From: BQJU01 sp965229635
GTDB taxonomy: Bacteria; Bacteroidota; Bacteroidia; Chitinophagales; Saprospiraceae
Direction: 5' to 3'
Length of the DNA stretch: 64,000 bases
Assembly (NCBI GenBank): GCA_965229635.1
Contig: OZ245894.1
Span: forward strand, 186,001-250,000
The position numbers were made by a program, and so were the translations under genes. This document shows positions 16,687-26,125 of the stretch, in pieces. Position 1 is the first letter of the stretch, and each line of letters begins with the position of its first letter. The notes beneath the pieces were generated by a model that saw nothing but the letters and a program-made list of their open reading frames with translations, did no database searches and was not told the DNA's origin.

Positions 16687-16746
16687 AATATTGGTAAGTG
16701 CTGTTAAATACCATCCGCAGTCGACTTCAAACCACCGCGAATAGAT

Positions 16747-16775
16747 CCAAGGTAGGTTTAAAGAAATCGCTGCAA
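16747..16775 (-). promoter_or_regulatory. Promoter for the structured RNA
   Basis: On the minus strand a -33 TTG (16775-16773) is followed by 18 bases and TACCTTGG (16754-16747), one mismatch from the Bacteroidota -7 TAnnTTTG. The spacing is right, and transcription would start near 16740. Confidence 0.5.
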
Positions 16776-17308
16776 TTCCATCGAATCACCTGTTCCGGAT
16801 GCAGGGACCCCGAATGGAAACGAAAAGCTGATATGTAATTTCTTTTGCATCATTTGGGGGTATAACCCATTGGATGGTGGAAATGGTTCCCGGGGGACGA
16901 TTTTTTTTAAAATATGGTTTGATGAAATTCATTTCATCGTGAAAACCCCTGTCGTGTATTTCATAGGGCGCACCCTCCGGTGTGCAATTCCGTGTGGTAT
17001 TGCCGTTTGTCTACAAAGAGGGGGTTCCGCCGGAACCGAGCAGCACCGGTTTGGCTGGGAAATGATTTTTGCCGCCACAAAGCGCTCATTTGCAACCATT
17101 TAACAAACCACCATCCATTTCATCTCCTATCCAATTAAAAAATTGGCCCCGTTTTTGCAAAGACTTATATAAATAATTTCTAATCCATTATTGCCGGTTA
17201 TCCAGCGGGAAAACGTCCCTGCCTGGAGGTGATAAGGTATGCCCGGCATGAAACACTATTTATCAACTAAAAGCTTCGGCCTATGCCGTTGATCAAAATT
17301 TTCGCACT
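16776..17308. other. Intergenic region before the giant adhesin gene
   Basis: No convincing gene. It holds a near-perfect palindrome GATGAAATTCATTTCATC (16921-16938) and GGTTCCGCCGGAACC (17023-17037). A 77-codon ORF here has no recognisable features and is not called. It probably contains the promoter of the adhesin gene. Confidence 0.5.
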
Positions 17309-20300
17309 ATGAGACTACTTCAAAATTATTTGGGTAGAGGTGCATTAATCCCGAAACGTGTACGAATCAACTCCGACACTGAGATTTTTGCCAACTCCCC
17401 CATGATGGTGAAAAGAGGAAAGCTCTTTCTTTTTCTACTGTACTTACTGCCTGCCCTGGTAATTGCACCGGGCCTGGCAATCGGCAACAATCCAGCCGCG
17501 ATGATAGCGTCCATTTATTTGGGTGCCAACCCAGCCGATCCGGCAACGTGTAATTGTATGAACAATGCTACCAACCTGCAAAACGGCCAGTTTAGTGAGT
17601 TGATTACCATTGAAGACGTCACTGGACAAACCTGGACGGTGGTCAGTGCACCGGGTTTGTTTCAAACGAGCAGTCCGGCACCGCCCGCAGCACCTATTCC
17701 GGTTAGTGGCGGCACGGTATTTCCGGAAACGGCACCTGGATCGGGTGTGTATCAACTAGCCGGCATTCATGTTGATGGACAGGGTTTCACGATAAGTGTG
17801 GAAAATGGATTAGGGGACACCCTAACTATTGATAACACCTGCTATTATCCCAACCCGGTGATCATGGGCATTCCCGATGAAGTGTGTCTGAGTAGCGCCC
17901 CATTCGAGCTGACGGCAGATGTAGAGGGTGTTTCCGGCACCGGGACTTTTACGATTGATGGCGTACCGGGCACAACATTTGATCCGCAGGCGGAAGGGGC
18001 TGGGCCACACCTCATTACGTATACCTTTGTAGCCGGTGATGGTACTCCAAACGATCCTACCGATCCGGGCTGCTCAATTACGGTAAGTCAAACGATCACG
18101 GTATTAACATTACCAAATATCGCCACCAATAATGTGGTGAATGTGCCCCTTGGCCCGGATTGCGAAGCACTAATTATTCCAACGATGATCCTGGAAGGCA
18201 CCTATCCATGTATCGCCACGGATTATATCGTGACGGTTTTTGACCCGCAGGGTAATTCCATTGGCAATATGGTGACCGATGAATATTTAGGCCAAACGCT
18301 ACAGGTACAAATCACTACGATTGCGGGCAATTACTTTGGCCAAAGCTCCATCTTTATACAGGAAGGGGGCGCTCCGGTGCTCAACTGCCCGGATAACGCC
18401 AATATGGCGATGGTGGACCACGATGTATATGTCCTGGAAAATTCGTTAACCAATGCCTTATCCACCCTTACTCCACAGAATTTTGCTTGTTTTGTAGACC
18501 TGGTTAATGTGGTGCCCAGCACCCATTTTTACCGTTTACAAACCTTTCAAGTCACGGAGGAAGATATCTATACCTTTGAACTCTCCGCCTCCTTCGGGCA
18601 AGGAGCGGGAGCCATTTACCACGATGCTTTTAATCCTGGGTTAGGGCCTTGTCAAAACATCATGGCCAAATCGCGCCTGCTGGATGCCGGGGAAGGGGTT
18701 TACCCCAATGAGGACGAAATTGTTCGCATCACCGTACACTTGCGCCCTGACCAGGATTACACCCTGTTTACCACCTCATTTGACGGAAGTCAGACCGGAG
18801 ATTATGAATGGTCGGTGTACAGTCAGGGAATCGGAGGAATCGTTGGAGAGCCCGTGCAGGAAGTCACCGCTTTTCTGCCTTTGTATTGCAATGACTATGA
18901 AGAAATTCTCAACCAGCAATCAAGTCTGGTCTATACAGGGTTGCCATCAGTACAAGGTAATTGCTTACCACCCACCTTTGTCTTTACTGATGCCATTACC
19001 AACAATGGCATTTGCGGCGGCGCAACGATAACCCGTTCCTTCACCGCCACCAATATTACCGGCAATCAGGGACAATGTGTGCAAACCATTGATTTTGATA
19101 TTTTGGAAATTGAAGATGTCTGGATTCCCGCTCAGGTATTTGTGCTGGAATGTGATGAGACATTTGCAACCTTACCCAATGGAAATCCACACCCATCAGT
19201 AAGCGGTTATCCTTATGTGCAAACTGCTTTTGGGGTGTTTAATATCGCACCGGTGTATTGCAACCTGACGGCGAGTTATGTTGACCAGCCCGCCATTGAG
19301 ATGTGTGGAGACTCCTATAGTTTCATCCGGCGTTGGTTCTTATCCGATGATTGCAATCCGGGCGTGCTTGAATCCTTCAGCCAGATTATTCGCATTGGCG
19401 ATTTTACGCCTCCGGTGATCAGTTGCCCCACCAATGACATTCTCTATTATTCAGCAGGGCCTTCCAGTTGTACCGCCACACTGACCGCCCCGTTGCCCAT
19501 TGTGACGGATGCCTGTTCCAGTTGGCAAACGACCACGGAAATTGTAACCGATATTGAAGTGCCTATTTTTAATCCCCTAGGACAAGTGATTGGCACTACT
19601 ACCGAGACCATTGTTTTAGCAACGATTCCTCCGGGTGCTCCACGTCAGATCAGCGGCATTCCGCTGGGGTGTCACCGCTATAGACATACCGTAACGGATG
19701 AGTGTAATAACACTAGTGTGGTGGAATGTGCCTTTTGTGTGGAGGATTTGGTGTCGCCGGTGGCAGTTTGTGATGATAATTTGAATGTCGTTTTGAATAA
19801 TAACGGTTTTGCCCGATTGTATCAGGATGATGTGGATGAAGGCAGCAATGACAATTGTGAAGTAATATTACTGGAAGTACGTCGCATCGTTGATTACAAC
19901 CCGGATAACTGCAATGCCGTTGCTGCGGAATACACTGCGTGGGGACCTTATGTTGATTTCTACTGCTGTGATGCCGGTGAGATGGTCACGGTAGAATTGA
20001 GGGTGACCGATGCCGCGGGTAATACGAATGTATGTAGTACCGAAATCATGGTTATTGATAATATGGCTCCAGAATGTGAGGCGCCGACCAATGTCTCAGT
20101 CAATTGTGGCAACTTACCTTTTGGGTTTGAATTTAACAGCCTGGTGGATTTACAAACAGTATTTGGCATGCCAGTGACCACGGATAATTGCGACAACGGT
20201 ATCATCCAGGAGTTGACGCCACTGGTCAATATGGCCGATTGTGGCTCTGGTACAATTGTACGCCGCTTTCAGGCCGTCGACCAGTTTGGAAATACTTCCA

Positions 20301-22753
20301 ACGTGTGTCAGCAATTTATTACGGTGAATACCAGTCGTAATTACGAAATTCGCTTCCCGGCCGATGCGGTGACCGACTGTGAAATTCCCGATGCGGATAC
20401 GTTACAAATATTTTCTCTGGGTTGTGAAAACCTGGCAGTGGATGTCAGTGAGCAGGTATTTGATGTCATTTCCGGTCCGGCTTGTCATAAGATATTAAGA
20501 ACCTATACTGTCATTGACTGGTGTGAATACGATGGCATCAGCAGTCCGGTTGACCTGACCAGAGATGAAGATTGTGATGGTGAAGATGGAGATGAGCCCC
20601 TTTGGCTACTGCGTCGCGATCAGCAGGTTTACCTCGATAGAAACAGCAACGAAAATGACAACTTTCCCGCGGCGGGCACTAAAGGTTTGAGCTGTGACGG
20701 CTCCACAAACCCAGCCGGTTACTGGCGCACGGTAGCCTCTAATGGCTACTGGCGGTATACCCAGGTGATCAAGGTGCACGATGAACTGCCTCCTTCCATT
20801 ATTTTTGATGCACCGGCTGCTTTTTGTAGCAATAATAGCAATTGCCTGGGCAGTGTTCAAGCCGAGTTTTCGGTAGAAGAACTATGTTCTGCCAGCAGTG
20901 TCAGTATTGAAGTTTATCTGGATACCAATAACGACGGAACCCTTAACGGGAATATTACCAACCAGAGCCTGCTGGGCAGTTATCCCGATTATCGAATTGT
21001 GGGAAATTATCCGCTGGGTAGCCACGCCTTCGAGGTCAGAGTATCTGACGGCTGTGGCAATCAAACCAATACCTGGATTCCTTTTGAGGTAGTCGATTGT
21101 CTGGCTCCAGCGCCAAGTTGTACCAATGGGCTCTCAACCTCCTTAATGCTGTTGGAGCCCAATACCGATGCGGACGGCGATGGCGATATCGATATTGCCG
21201 GCCGCTCGGTGCTGGCCACGGATTTTCTGGCCGGAGCCATGCTTTCTGATTGTTCCGGGCCGGTGACGCTGTCTATCCATCAAACGGCGGAAATCATGAA
21301 CGGTACAGACATTCCCAGTCCAGAGCAAATTGCCACGGTGGTGACCTGTGAAGATATTGGGGTAGTGCTGGTGCGGTTATTTGCCTGGGACAATGCATTT
21401 AATCCGTACTCCGTACAGCCGAATGGAGTAGTGGGTGGGCCTAACTTTGACTACTGCGAAACCTTCCTGGTGGTGCAGGACAACCTTGGTCTGTGCTCAG
21501 AAAACAATGGTACCGTTATTGGCTCCATTTCGGGCTTGATCATCACCGAAGAAGACCAGCCGGTAGAAGAAGTAATGATGAATATCAACGTGCCCATGCC
21601 ACACGATATGATGACCGACCCCACCGGCAATTATATGATGGATAGCCTTAGTCAGGGACTCGATTATACCATTGTACCCGAGCTCGACGGCAATCCGTTG
21701 AATGGGGTGAGCACCATGGATTTGATCCTGATTACGAAACACATTTTGGGCATTCAACCACTGACTTCACCGTACAAGAAAATTGCAGCGGATGTCAATG
21801 CCTCCAACAGTATTTCTACCCTGGACGTAATTCATTTGCGTAAGCTAATTCTTGGAGTTACCCAGGGCTTTGCGCCCAATAATACCAGCTGGCGGTTTGT
21901 GGATGCCAACTACGAATTCCCCAATCCGCTCAATCCCTGGCAGGAGGTCTTCCCGGAGCTGGCCAATATCAACGACTTACAAGGGCATTCTCCGCACCAC
22001 GACTTCATTGCCATCAAAATTGGTGATGTGAATATGAGTGCAAGCCCGAATGCCAATGACGACGAGGTGGCCAACCGGAGCTGGAGTGGCACTTTCTACC
22101 TGGAGACTAGTGACGCAGCAATGAAGCAAGGCGAGACGACGAAAGTGACCTTCCGCTCGGGCGAGTTGAATGACGTGATTGGCAGTCAGTTTACTCTGGA
22201 CTACGATGCGGATGAATTGATTTTGAACAACATAGAATACAGCAAATTTGCAGCCGGCAATATCCACCAGTTGGCACCGGACATTTTGACGGTGAGCTGG
22301 AATGACCCGGAAGGCATTGCGTTGGAGAGTAATACCGAATTGTTTACCCTGGAATTTACCGCGCGGAACGCTTTGAAGCTCAGCGACGCCATCAACATCA
22401 ATGGCACAATGACCTTTGCGGAAGCTTACAACGGACTGGGAGATTTACTGGATGTGGGTTTGTTGTTTCACGACACAAAGGCCTCTGAATCAGGCTTTGC
22501 CTTGCACCAAAACATCCCGAATCCCTTCCAGGAACGCACCACGATTGGATTTGACTTACCGGAAGCCACCCGCGCCCTGATGACGGTTTACGACCTCAGC
22601 GGACGCGAGTGGAAACGCATTGAAGGACGCTACGAGCAAGGGTTCAACCAGATTGTGGTCGAAACCCACGACCTGCCGATCAGTGGAGTACTGTACTACA
22701 AGCTGGAAACCGGCCAATACACGGCCACCCGAAAGATGATTCTACTGGAATAA
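17309..22753 (+). CDS. Giant T9SS-secreted surface protein with dockerin- and cohesin-like regions
   Basis: 1814 residues, or 1783 if ATG 17402 is used. The signal peptide KRGKLFLFLLYLLPALVIAPGL is preceded by an unusually long leader from 17309, so the start is uncertain. The body has Cys-rich beta-sandwich repeats of the HYR/gliding-associated kind (SCPTNDILYYS, VSCGNLPFG-like, VTDAAGNTNVCST). Near residues 1465-1516 are two dockerin-like repeats (GVSTMDLILITKHILG and AADVNASNSISTLDVIHLRK). Residues about 1590-1710 resemble a cohesin fold (VTFRSGELNDVIGSQFTLDY). The last 80 residues are a type A T9SS sorting domain (NIPNPFQERTTIGFDLP... ATRKMILLE). Probably a cell-surface adhesin or matrix protein. 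Confidence 0.85.
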   Translation: MRLLQNYLGRGALIPKRVRINSDTEIFANSPMMVKRGKLFLFLLYLLPALVIAPGLAIGNNPAAMIASIYLGANPADPATCNCMNNATNLQNGQFSELITIEDVTGQTWTVVSAPGLFQTSSPAPPAAPIPVSGGTVFPETAPGSGVYQLAGIHVDGQGFTISVENGLGDTLTIDNTCYYPNPVIMGIPDEVCLSSAPFELTADVEGVSGTGTFTIDGVPGTTFDPQAEGAGPHLITYTFVAGDGTPNDPTDPGCSITVSQTITVLTLPNIATNNVVNVPLGPDCEALIIPTMILEGTYPCIATDYIVTVFDPQGNSIGNMVTDEYLGQTLQVQITTIAGNYFGQSSIFIQEGGAPVLNCPDNANMAMVDHDVYVLENSLTNALSTLTPQNFACFVDLVNVVPSTHFYRLQTFQVTEEDIYTFELSASFGQGAGAIYHDAFNPGLGPCQNIMAKSRLLDAGEGVYPNEDEIVRITVHLRPDQDYTLFTTSFDGSQTGDYEWSVYSQGIGGIVGEPVQEVTAFLPLYCNDYEEILNQQSSLVYTGLPSVQGNCLPPTFVFTDAITNNGICGGATITRSFTATNITGNQGQCVQTIDFDILEIEDVWIPAQVFVLECDETFATLPNGNPHPSVSGYPYVQTAFGVFNIAPVYCNLTASYVDQPAIEMCGDSYSFIRRWFLSDDCNPGVLESFSQIIRIGDFTPPVISCPTNDILYYSAGPSSCTATLTAPLPIVTDACSSWQTTTEIVTDIEVPIFNPLGQVIGTTTETIVLATIPPGAPRQISGIPLGCHRYRHTVTDECNNTSVVECAFCVEDLVSPVAVCDDNLNVVLNNNGFARLYQDDVDEGSNDNCEVILLEVRRIVDYNPDNCNAVAAEYTAWGPYVDFYCCDAGEMVTVELRVTDAAGNTNVCSTEIMVIDNMAPECEAPTNVSVNCGNLPFGFEFNSLVDLQTVFGMPVTTDNCDNGIIQELTPLVNMADCGSGTIVRRFQAVDQFGNTSNVCQQFITVNTSRNYEIRFPADAVTDCEIPDADTLQIFSLGCENLAVDVSEQVFDVISGPACHKILRTYTVIDWCEYDGISSPVDLTRDEDCDGEDGDEPLWLLRRDQQVYLDRNSNENDNFPAAGTKGLSCDGSTNPAGYWRTVASNGYWRYTQVIKVHDELPPSIIFDAPAAFCSNNSNCLGSVQAEFSVEELCSASSVSIEVYLDTNNDGTLNGNITNQSLLGSYPDYRIVGNYPLGSHAFEVRVSDGCGNQTNTWIPFEVVDCLAPAPSCTNGLSTSLMLLEPNTDADGDGDIDIAGRSVLATDFLAGAMLSDCSGPVTLSIHQTAEIMNGTDIPSPEQIATVVTCEDIGVVLVRLFAWDNAFNPYSVQPNGVVGGPNFDYCETFLVVQDNLGLCSENNGTVIGSISGLIITEEDQPVEEVMMNINVPMPHDMMTDPTGNYMMDSLSQGLDYTIVPELDGNPLNGVSTMDLILITKHILGIQPLTSPYKKIAADVNASNSISTLDVIHLRKLILGVTQGFAPNNTSWRFVDANYEFPNPLNPWQEVFPELANINDLQGHSPHHDFIAIKIGDVNMSASPNANDDEVANRSWSGTFYLETSDAAMKQGETTKVTFRSGELNDVIGSQFTLDYDADELILNNIEYSKFAAGNIHQLAPDILTVSWNDPEGIALESNTELFTLEFTARNALKLSDAININGTMTFAEAYNGLGDLLDVGLLFHDTKASESGFALHQNIPNPFQERTTIGFDLPEATRALMTVYDLSGREWKRIEGRYEQGFNQIVVETHDLPISGVLYYKLETGQYTATRKMILLE

Positions 22754-22784
22754 AAAGACGATTATAAGCATGTTTGGATATAGA

Positions 22785-22813
22785 AGGCTGGTCTTAAGGG
22801 ACTGGCCTTTTTT
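22785..22813 (+). terminator. Rho-independent terminator after the giant adhesin gene
   Basis: Stem GGCTGGTC/GACTGGCC (with two G-T pairs) followed by six T residues, about 30 bases after the stop codon. Confidence 0.8.
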
Positions 22814-22855
22814 GATTTACGAAACAGTGAAAATATTTTGTGTTTTATTTTTACA

Positions 22856-22974
22856 AATAAAATTTTTTTATTAAATTGCAGTGTCTTTTATCAAAATCCA
22901 TACTTCGCCGGCGGATAGACAGTAGCTACTTTTCCACCCTGACAGCTCTATGCTGAACGCGCGAGCTGTAAGTA
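22856..22974 (+). repeat. Structured dispersed element, copy B, left part
   Basis: Matches copy C closely from the ATTAAATTGCAGTGT landmark to GAGCTG, then is cut by the insertion sequence. The rest continues at 24703. Its final six bases, TAAGTA, are one side of the target duplication. Confidence 0.8.
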
Positions 22975-23195
22975 GGGATTCCCTGAAAACCGATTAGCAG
23001 ACCTCTAATAATCATTGAAGCGAATAAAATTTGGTCGAGCTATTCTTTTTCTTCGTTCTTAAGGAACCGTCAAAAGGTTTATCGGTCGAGATTTCATCTT
23101 TTTTGTCAATCGTACTGACTCTACGGAGAGTTTAAGGCATAGCTCAGCCATGCAAGCAAGGCTTGCACTTTCTATTTTCCATAGCGATTAGTGGG

Positions 23196-24560
23196 CTATG
23201 CAGCCTGGACAGAGGGCGGCGCTTTAGCTTTCTTTGCCAAGCGCCGGGCCAGGCGTACTACATTGGCCGTGTGTATTCCAAAAAATATCCAGGCTATTTC
23301 CGTAATCTCATTACGGGCTTTGACCTTTCGCAAGCCATAGTGCTCTTTTTCAGTGCCGAAGCTGCCTTCCAGACGGGTAGCCCTTGCATTAGCAATAGCA
23401 GAGCGGGCTTGTCGACGCTGCTCTTCATCTTTAGCCAGGCGGCCCTTAGGCTTGAAGCAGGTCTGCACGTCAAGTTTACAAGCTTTTTTGCGGTTGGCAT
23501 TAGTTGCGTAAATGCGGTCAGCCCCATATTGGGCACACCTTTGGCCAAAGCGTTTCTGATTACGGGCGATGCTGTGCCACATCCGATTACCTTCATGAAA
23601 AGCCTCGAAAGAAAGATGCTCGATAAAATTCAGCCCGCCTACCTGGGTGATATGCGCCTTGGCCCCGAACTCATAAGGTTTGTTTTCTTTGCCTCTGATA
23701 ATGGGCCGTACATAAGGCTTAGCTAGACTCACAATACGGTGTGGTACACGACGCACGTTATGAGTCAGCATATAACTCTGTTGCACTAATATGATGCGGG
23801 TAGTTTTGAGACGTTGATAAAAAGTATTGCCCAAGTGTTCGTGATAAACTACATGGTTATCCAGTATCTTTTGCAGTTCACACTGCCATCGGTCTAGCCA
23901 GTAAAGTAGGGATCGGCGCAGGCGCTTTTCTTTCTTGTGCCGCTTTTTCTTCATCTTCTGGTAACTAGCTGCTCGCTTAAGCGCTTTGTAGTATTTGTCT
24001 TTACGTGGCAGTGATAGGCCACAGTAATTACACGCACGAGTAAGCTCCCCATCCAGCCATTGGCAGCAGTCCAATAATAACTTCACATCTGTAGGGTACT
24101 TGATCTGGCTCTCGTAACATGTTGCATCGTCCAATTGTACATGCACATGCTCCAACTTGTCTTTCCAGCAATTGGCCAGGATAGCTTGCAGCTGATCCAA
24201 ATCCAGATGCTCGGCAAAGAATCTGCGCCAGCGCCCAGCCAGGTCTTTGTCACGGATGGGAGTATTGAGCCGGATACGTGTAAAACAGAATAGCTGTAAA
24301 TACACATCGCTGTTGAGTCGTTCGATGAGCATCTCGTCACTAAGCCCTAGGTGATGTTTAAGGAACATCAATGCCAAGCCGCCTTTAATATTTAAATGAG
24401 GTGGGCGGCCGCCCTGATGACGAGGGGGCTTGTAGTGATCAAACTCGGATGCTAAATCCAAAAAGGGAATTTGGGCATGTATCTGGCCCAATGGACTGCG
24501 CTCGAATAGTAGCTCTTCATAGCTCTTCAGCGCTTCGGGGGAGAATAGTAGGTTTTCCAA
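23196..24560 (-). CDS. DDE transposase of the insertion sequence
   Basis: 454 residues. The N-terminal DUF772-like helical region (GGLALMFLKHHLGLSDEMLIERL near residue 60) is followed by an RNase H-like core. Probable catalytic acids are Asp in QLDDATCYESQIKYPTD, Asp in YGADRIYATNANRKKA, and Glu in RLEGSFGTEKEHYGL. A basic Lys/Arg-rich insert (MKKKRHKKEKRLRR) lies between the first and second acids. The frame is complete with no interruption. About 220 bases of non-coding DNA lie between the stop codon and the left terminal repeat. Confidence 0.88.
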   Translation of the reverse strand: MENLLFSPEALKSYEELLFERSPLGQIHAQIPFLDLASEFDHYKPPRHQGGRPPHLNIKGGLALMFLKHHLGLSDEMLIERLNSDVYLQLFCFTRIRLNTPIRDKDLAGRWRRFFAEHLDLDQLQAILANCWKDKLEHVHVQLDDATCYESQIKYPTDVKLLLDCCQWLDGELTRACNYCGLSLPRKDKYYKALKRAASYQKMKKKRHKKEKRLRRSLLYWLDRWQCELQKILDNHVVYHEHLGNTFYQRLKTTRIILVQQSYMLTHNVRRVPHRIVSLAKPYVRPIIRGKENKPYEFGAKAHITQVGGLNFIEHLSFEAFHEGNRMWHSIARNQKRFGQRCAQYGADRIYATNANRKKACKLDVQTCFKPKGRLAKDEEQRRQARSAIANARATRLEGSFGTEKEHYGLRKVKARNEITEIAWIFFGIHTANVVRLARRLAKKAKAPPSVQAA

Positions 24561-24598
24561 AGATTATTTGGCTATCTTGTCGATGTTAATTGAAGTTC

Positions 24599-24636
24599 GT
24601 CCCCCAAAATAAGCCTTTTTGGCACTTTTGGGGGAC
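24599..24636 (-). promoter_or_regulatory. Hairpin in the transposase 5-prime region
   Basis: Perfect 11-bp inverted repeat GTCCCCCAAAA (24599-24609) and TTTTGGGGGAC (24626-24636) between the right IS end and the transposase start. On the plus strand it is followed by a T-run like a terminator. On the transposase mRNA it would be a strong leader hairpin that could limit read-in expression. Confidence 0.55.
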
Positions 24637-24702
24637 TTTTTCACCATCTTTATCGACTTAATTGCCTCATATTCTTGGTACTAGTGGTTTTCAGGGAATC
24701 CC

Positions 24703-24836
24703 TACGTAGACCATTGGCGGTTTGGCGGATGCGGGTGGGCTTTTAATATTATCCCACCCTCTTAAGGTTGAGAAATGATGGAACGTTAGGGGGCGGCGGC
24801 TCAAAATTTTGAGCAGGCCGGGTTAAAAGCTATTTG
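24703..24836 (+). repeat. Structured dispersed element, copy B, right part
   Basis: Continues from TACGTAGACCATTGGCGG through the GGGTGGG/CCCACCC stem (24734 onward) and a perfect GCTCAAAATTTTGAGC hairpin near 24799, matching copies A and C. Confidence 0.8.
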
Positions 24837-24911
24837 AGCACGGTTCATTTTCACTGTATTTAAGCCTTCCAATTTGAGCATTTGGATCAAATCCTCATTT
24901 TTCGTCCAACC

Positions 24912-26105
24912 CTACCACACCGGCTGTGTCCAGGCCACCTCAAAATCACCTTCCCGAAATGGATTGGGCTGCAAGCGATCGGAAATAACCTTCGCACGCA
25001 CAAACAGCCATTCATCAGTGACGGCAAAGTCAGCTTTTGAGCCTTGCACTGTCTTGATCACTTCGGGGGCTTCACTATCTTTACGCACGCCGATAAACTG
25101 AATTTCATAACTCACTTCCGGCTCTTCGACTACCTCAATGTGCAACTTCCGGTCAGTGTACTCGGCTTTCGCCAAGGTAACGCCGGTGGAGGCGTAAAAC
25201 CGTCCGTTTTCCATGGCTTCAATCAGGTTGGCTGGGGCCAATTGATCGGTGTGGACCATTACCCAGCCGCGACCGGCATTGCTGTATTCGGAACCGAAGG
25301 TGTGGTAGCTGTGGCTATCGTCGGTAGCAATGCCGTACATCACGGGCTGTCCGCGATTGAGGTAGGTGATATTGATCAAATCCCACATTTCTTCGGTGCC
25401 GAGGTGGGTGGAATCGCCGTAGTTGTTGACGAGAGGGTGGCCGTTATAGACTTCAAAAAACTGCTCGCCTTTGAGCGCCTTCATATCTTCCAGCGTGATG
25501 GCGTAGTAGAAATTGGGGTGGTTGATGTGCACCAAATTGGGGATGCCCGTTTCCTTGCGTTGCTGTAGTGCGGCATCTACAATGTTTTGCATCACTTCCA
25601 ATACACTTCCACCGCTCTGTGGAGGAATCAATTCCTGGATATTGGACACATTCAGGTGGATGGGTTTACCCTCGAAACCATCCGTGACTTCCTCCGCTTC
25701 CAGGATCAGGAATTTGCCGGGTTCTTCAAAGAGCGGTCGGTATTCTTTTAGCGTTGCTAGCTTTACCCTCGTGCGGCCGGAATCCTGTTTGAAAACTACT
25801 CGATCTTCAAAATGCATGAGGTAGGCCTCAAAAGCATTTTCGTAGATCTGATTTTTGGGAATGGTGACCCATTTTTCCTTACGGGCCAGAATATTGTGAT
25901 CAGAAAGGCCTACAAAATTATAGCCATGGGTTTTGTACCAGTCCATAATCATCTCCGGAAATTCGTCACCATCACTCCAATAGGAATGGGTATGCAGATT
26001 GCCCTTATACCATTGCTTTTCCGGCGTCTGTGGTTCATCGGAACAGCCCGTCAACAAAAACAGGAAGGATAGGCAGAAACCACCCAGAGTTATTTTTCCT
26101 TTCAT
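24912..26105 (-). CDS. PHP-domain metallohydrolase lipoprotein
   Basis: About 397 residues from MKGKITLGGFCLSFLFLLTGC, which gives a clean lipobox; a start 36 bases further upstream would bury the signal peptide and overlap the divergent gene. PHP-type metal ligands are visible: NLHTHSYWSDGD near residue 36, GLSDHN near 66, the HINHPNF histidines near 200 and DDSH near 265. It resembles CehA/McbA-like phosphoesterases. A C-terminal beta domain follows. Probably a membrane-anchored phosphoesterase on the periplasmic or surface side; the substrate is unknown. Confidence 0.82.
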   Translation of the reverse strand: MKGKITLGGFCLSFLFLLTGCSDEPQTPEKQWYKGNLHTHSYWSDGDEFPEMIMDWYKTHGYNFVGLSDHNILARKEKWVTIPKNQIYENAFEAYLMHFEDRVVFKQDSGRTRVKLATLKEYRPLFEEPGKFLILEAEEVTDGFEGKPIHLNVSNIQELIPPQSGGSVLEVMQNIVDAALQQRKETGIPNLVHINHPNFYYAITLEDMKALKGEQFFEVYNGHPLVNNYGDSTHLGTEEMWDLINITYLNRGQPVMYGIATDDSHSYHTFGSEYSNAGRGWVMVHTDQLAPANLIEAMENGRFYASTGVTLAKAEYTDRKLHIEVVEEPEVSYEIQFIGVRKDSEAPEVIKTVQGSKADFAVTDEWLFVRAKVISDRLQPNPFREGDFEVAWTQPVW

Positions 26106-26125
26106 GAGAAAATACTTTAGTTTTA

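Larger units (their letters stand above)
15655..16745 (-). ncRNA. Candidate giant structured non-coding RNA with embedded tRNA-like domains
   Basis: About 1.1 kb with no credible gene but dense, strong secondary structure. Two tRNA-like domains lie on the minus strand at 16615-16686 and 16044-16116. Perfect or near-perfect stems include 16591-16608 (GGGAT/ATCCC), 16474-16489 (CGTGC/GCACG), 16356-16377 (ATCCCGG/CCGGGAT), 16290-16312 (CATGA/TCATG), 15911-15924 (CGGAG/CTCCG), 15846-15863 (AGCAG/CTGCT) and 15707-15725 (CCGGGA/TCCCGG). An 8-bp closing helix (16022-16029 with 16160-16167) encloses the Pro-tRNA-like domain. A TTG-18-TACCTTGG promoter lies just upstream at 16775-16747. The base composition is richer in G+C than the flanks. 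Size, ornate folding and tRNA association recall the GOLLD and ROOL classes, but I cannot test membership. The ends are approximate. Confidence 0.6.
22975..24702 (-). mobile_element. IS5/IS1182-like insertion sequence, 1728 bp
   Basis: Perfect 17-bp terminal inverted repeats, GGGATTCCCTGAAAACC (22975-22991) and its complement at 24686-24702. One DDE transposase gene on the minus strand. Flanked by TAAGTA (22969-22974) and TACGTA (24703-24708), a 6-bp target duplication with one substitution. The element sits inside a structured repeat; excising it with one duplicate restores the sequence of copy C. The transposase frame is intact, so the element may be active. Family assignment is from general resemblance only. 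Confidence 0.88.

Noticed and set aside
15655..16745. Considered tmRNA, RNase P RNA or a group II intron for the structured region
   Set aside because: I could not find a tmRNA tag reading frame, the conserved RNase P core sequences, or the domain V hairpin of group II introns.
16870..17103. 77-codon ORF before the giant adhesin gene
   Set aside because: No recognisable features and it spans two palindromes; more likely intergenic.
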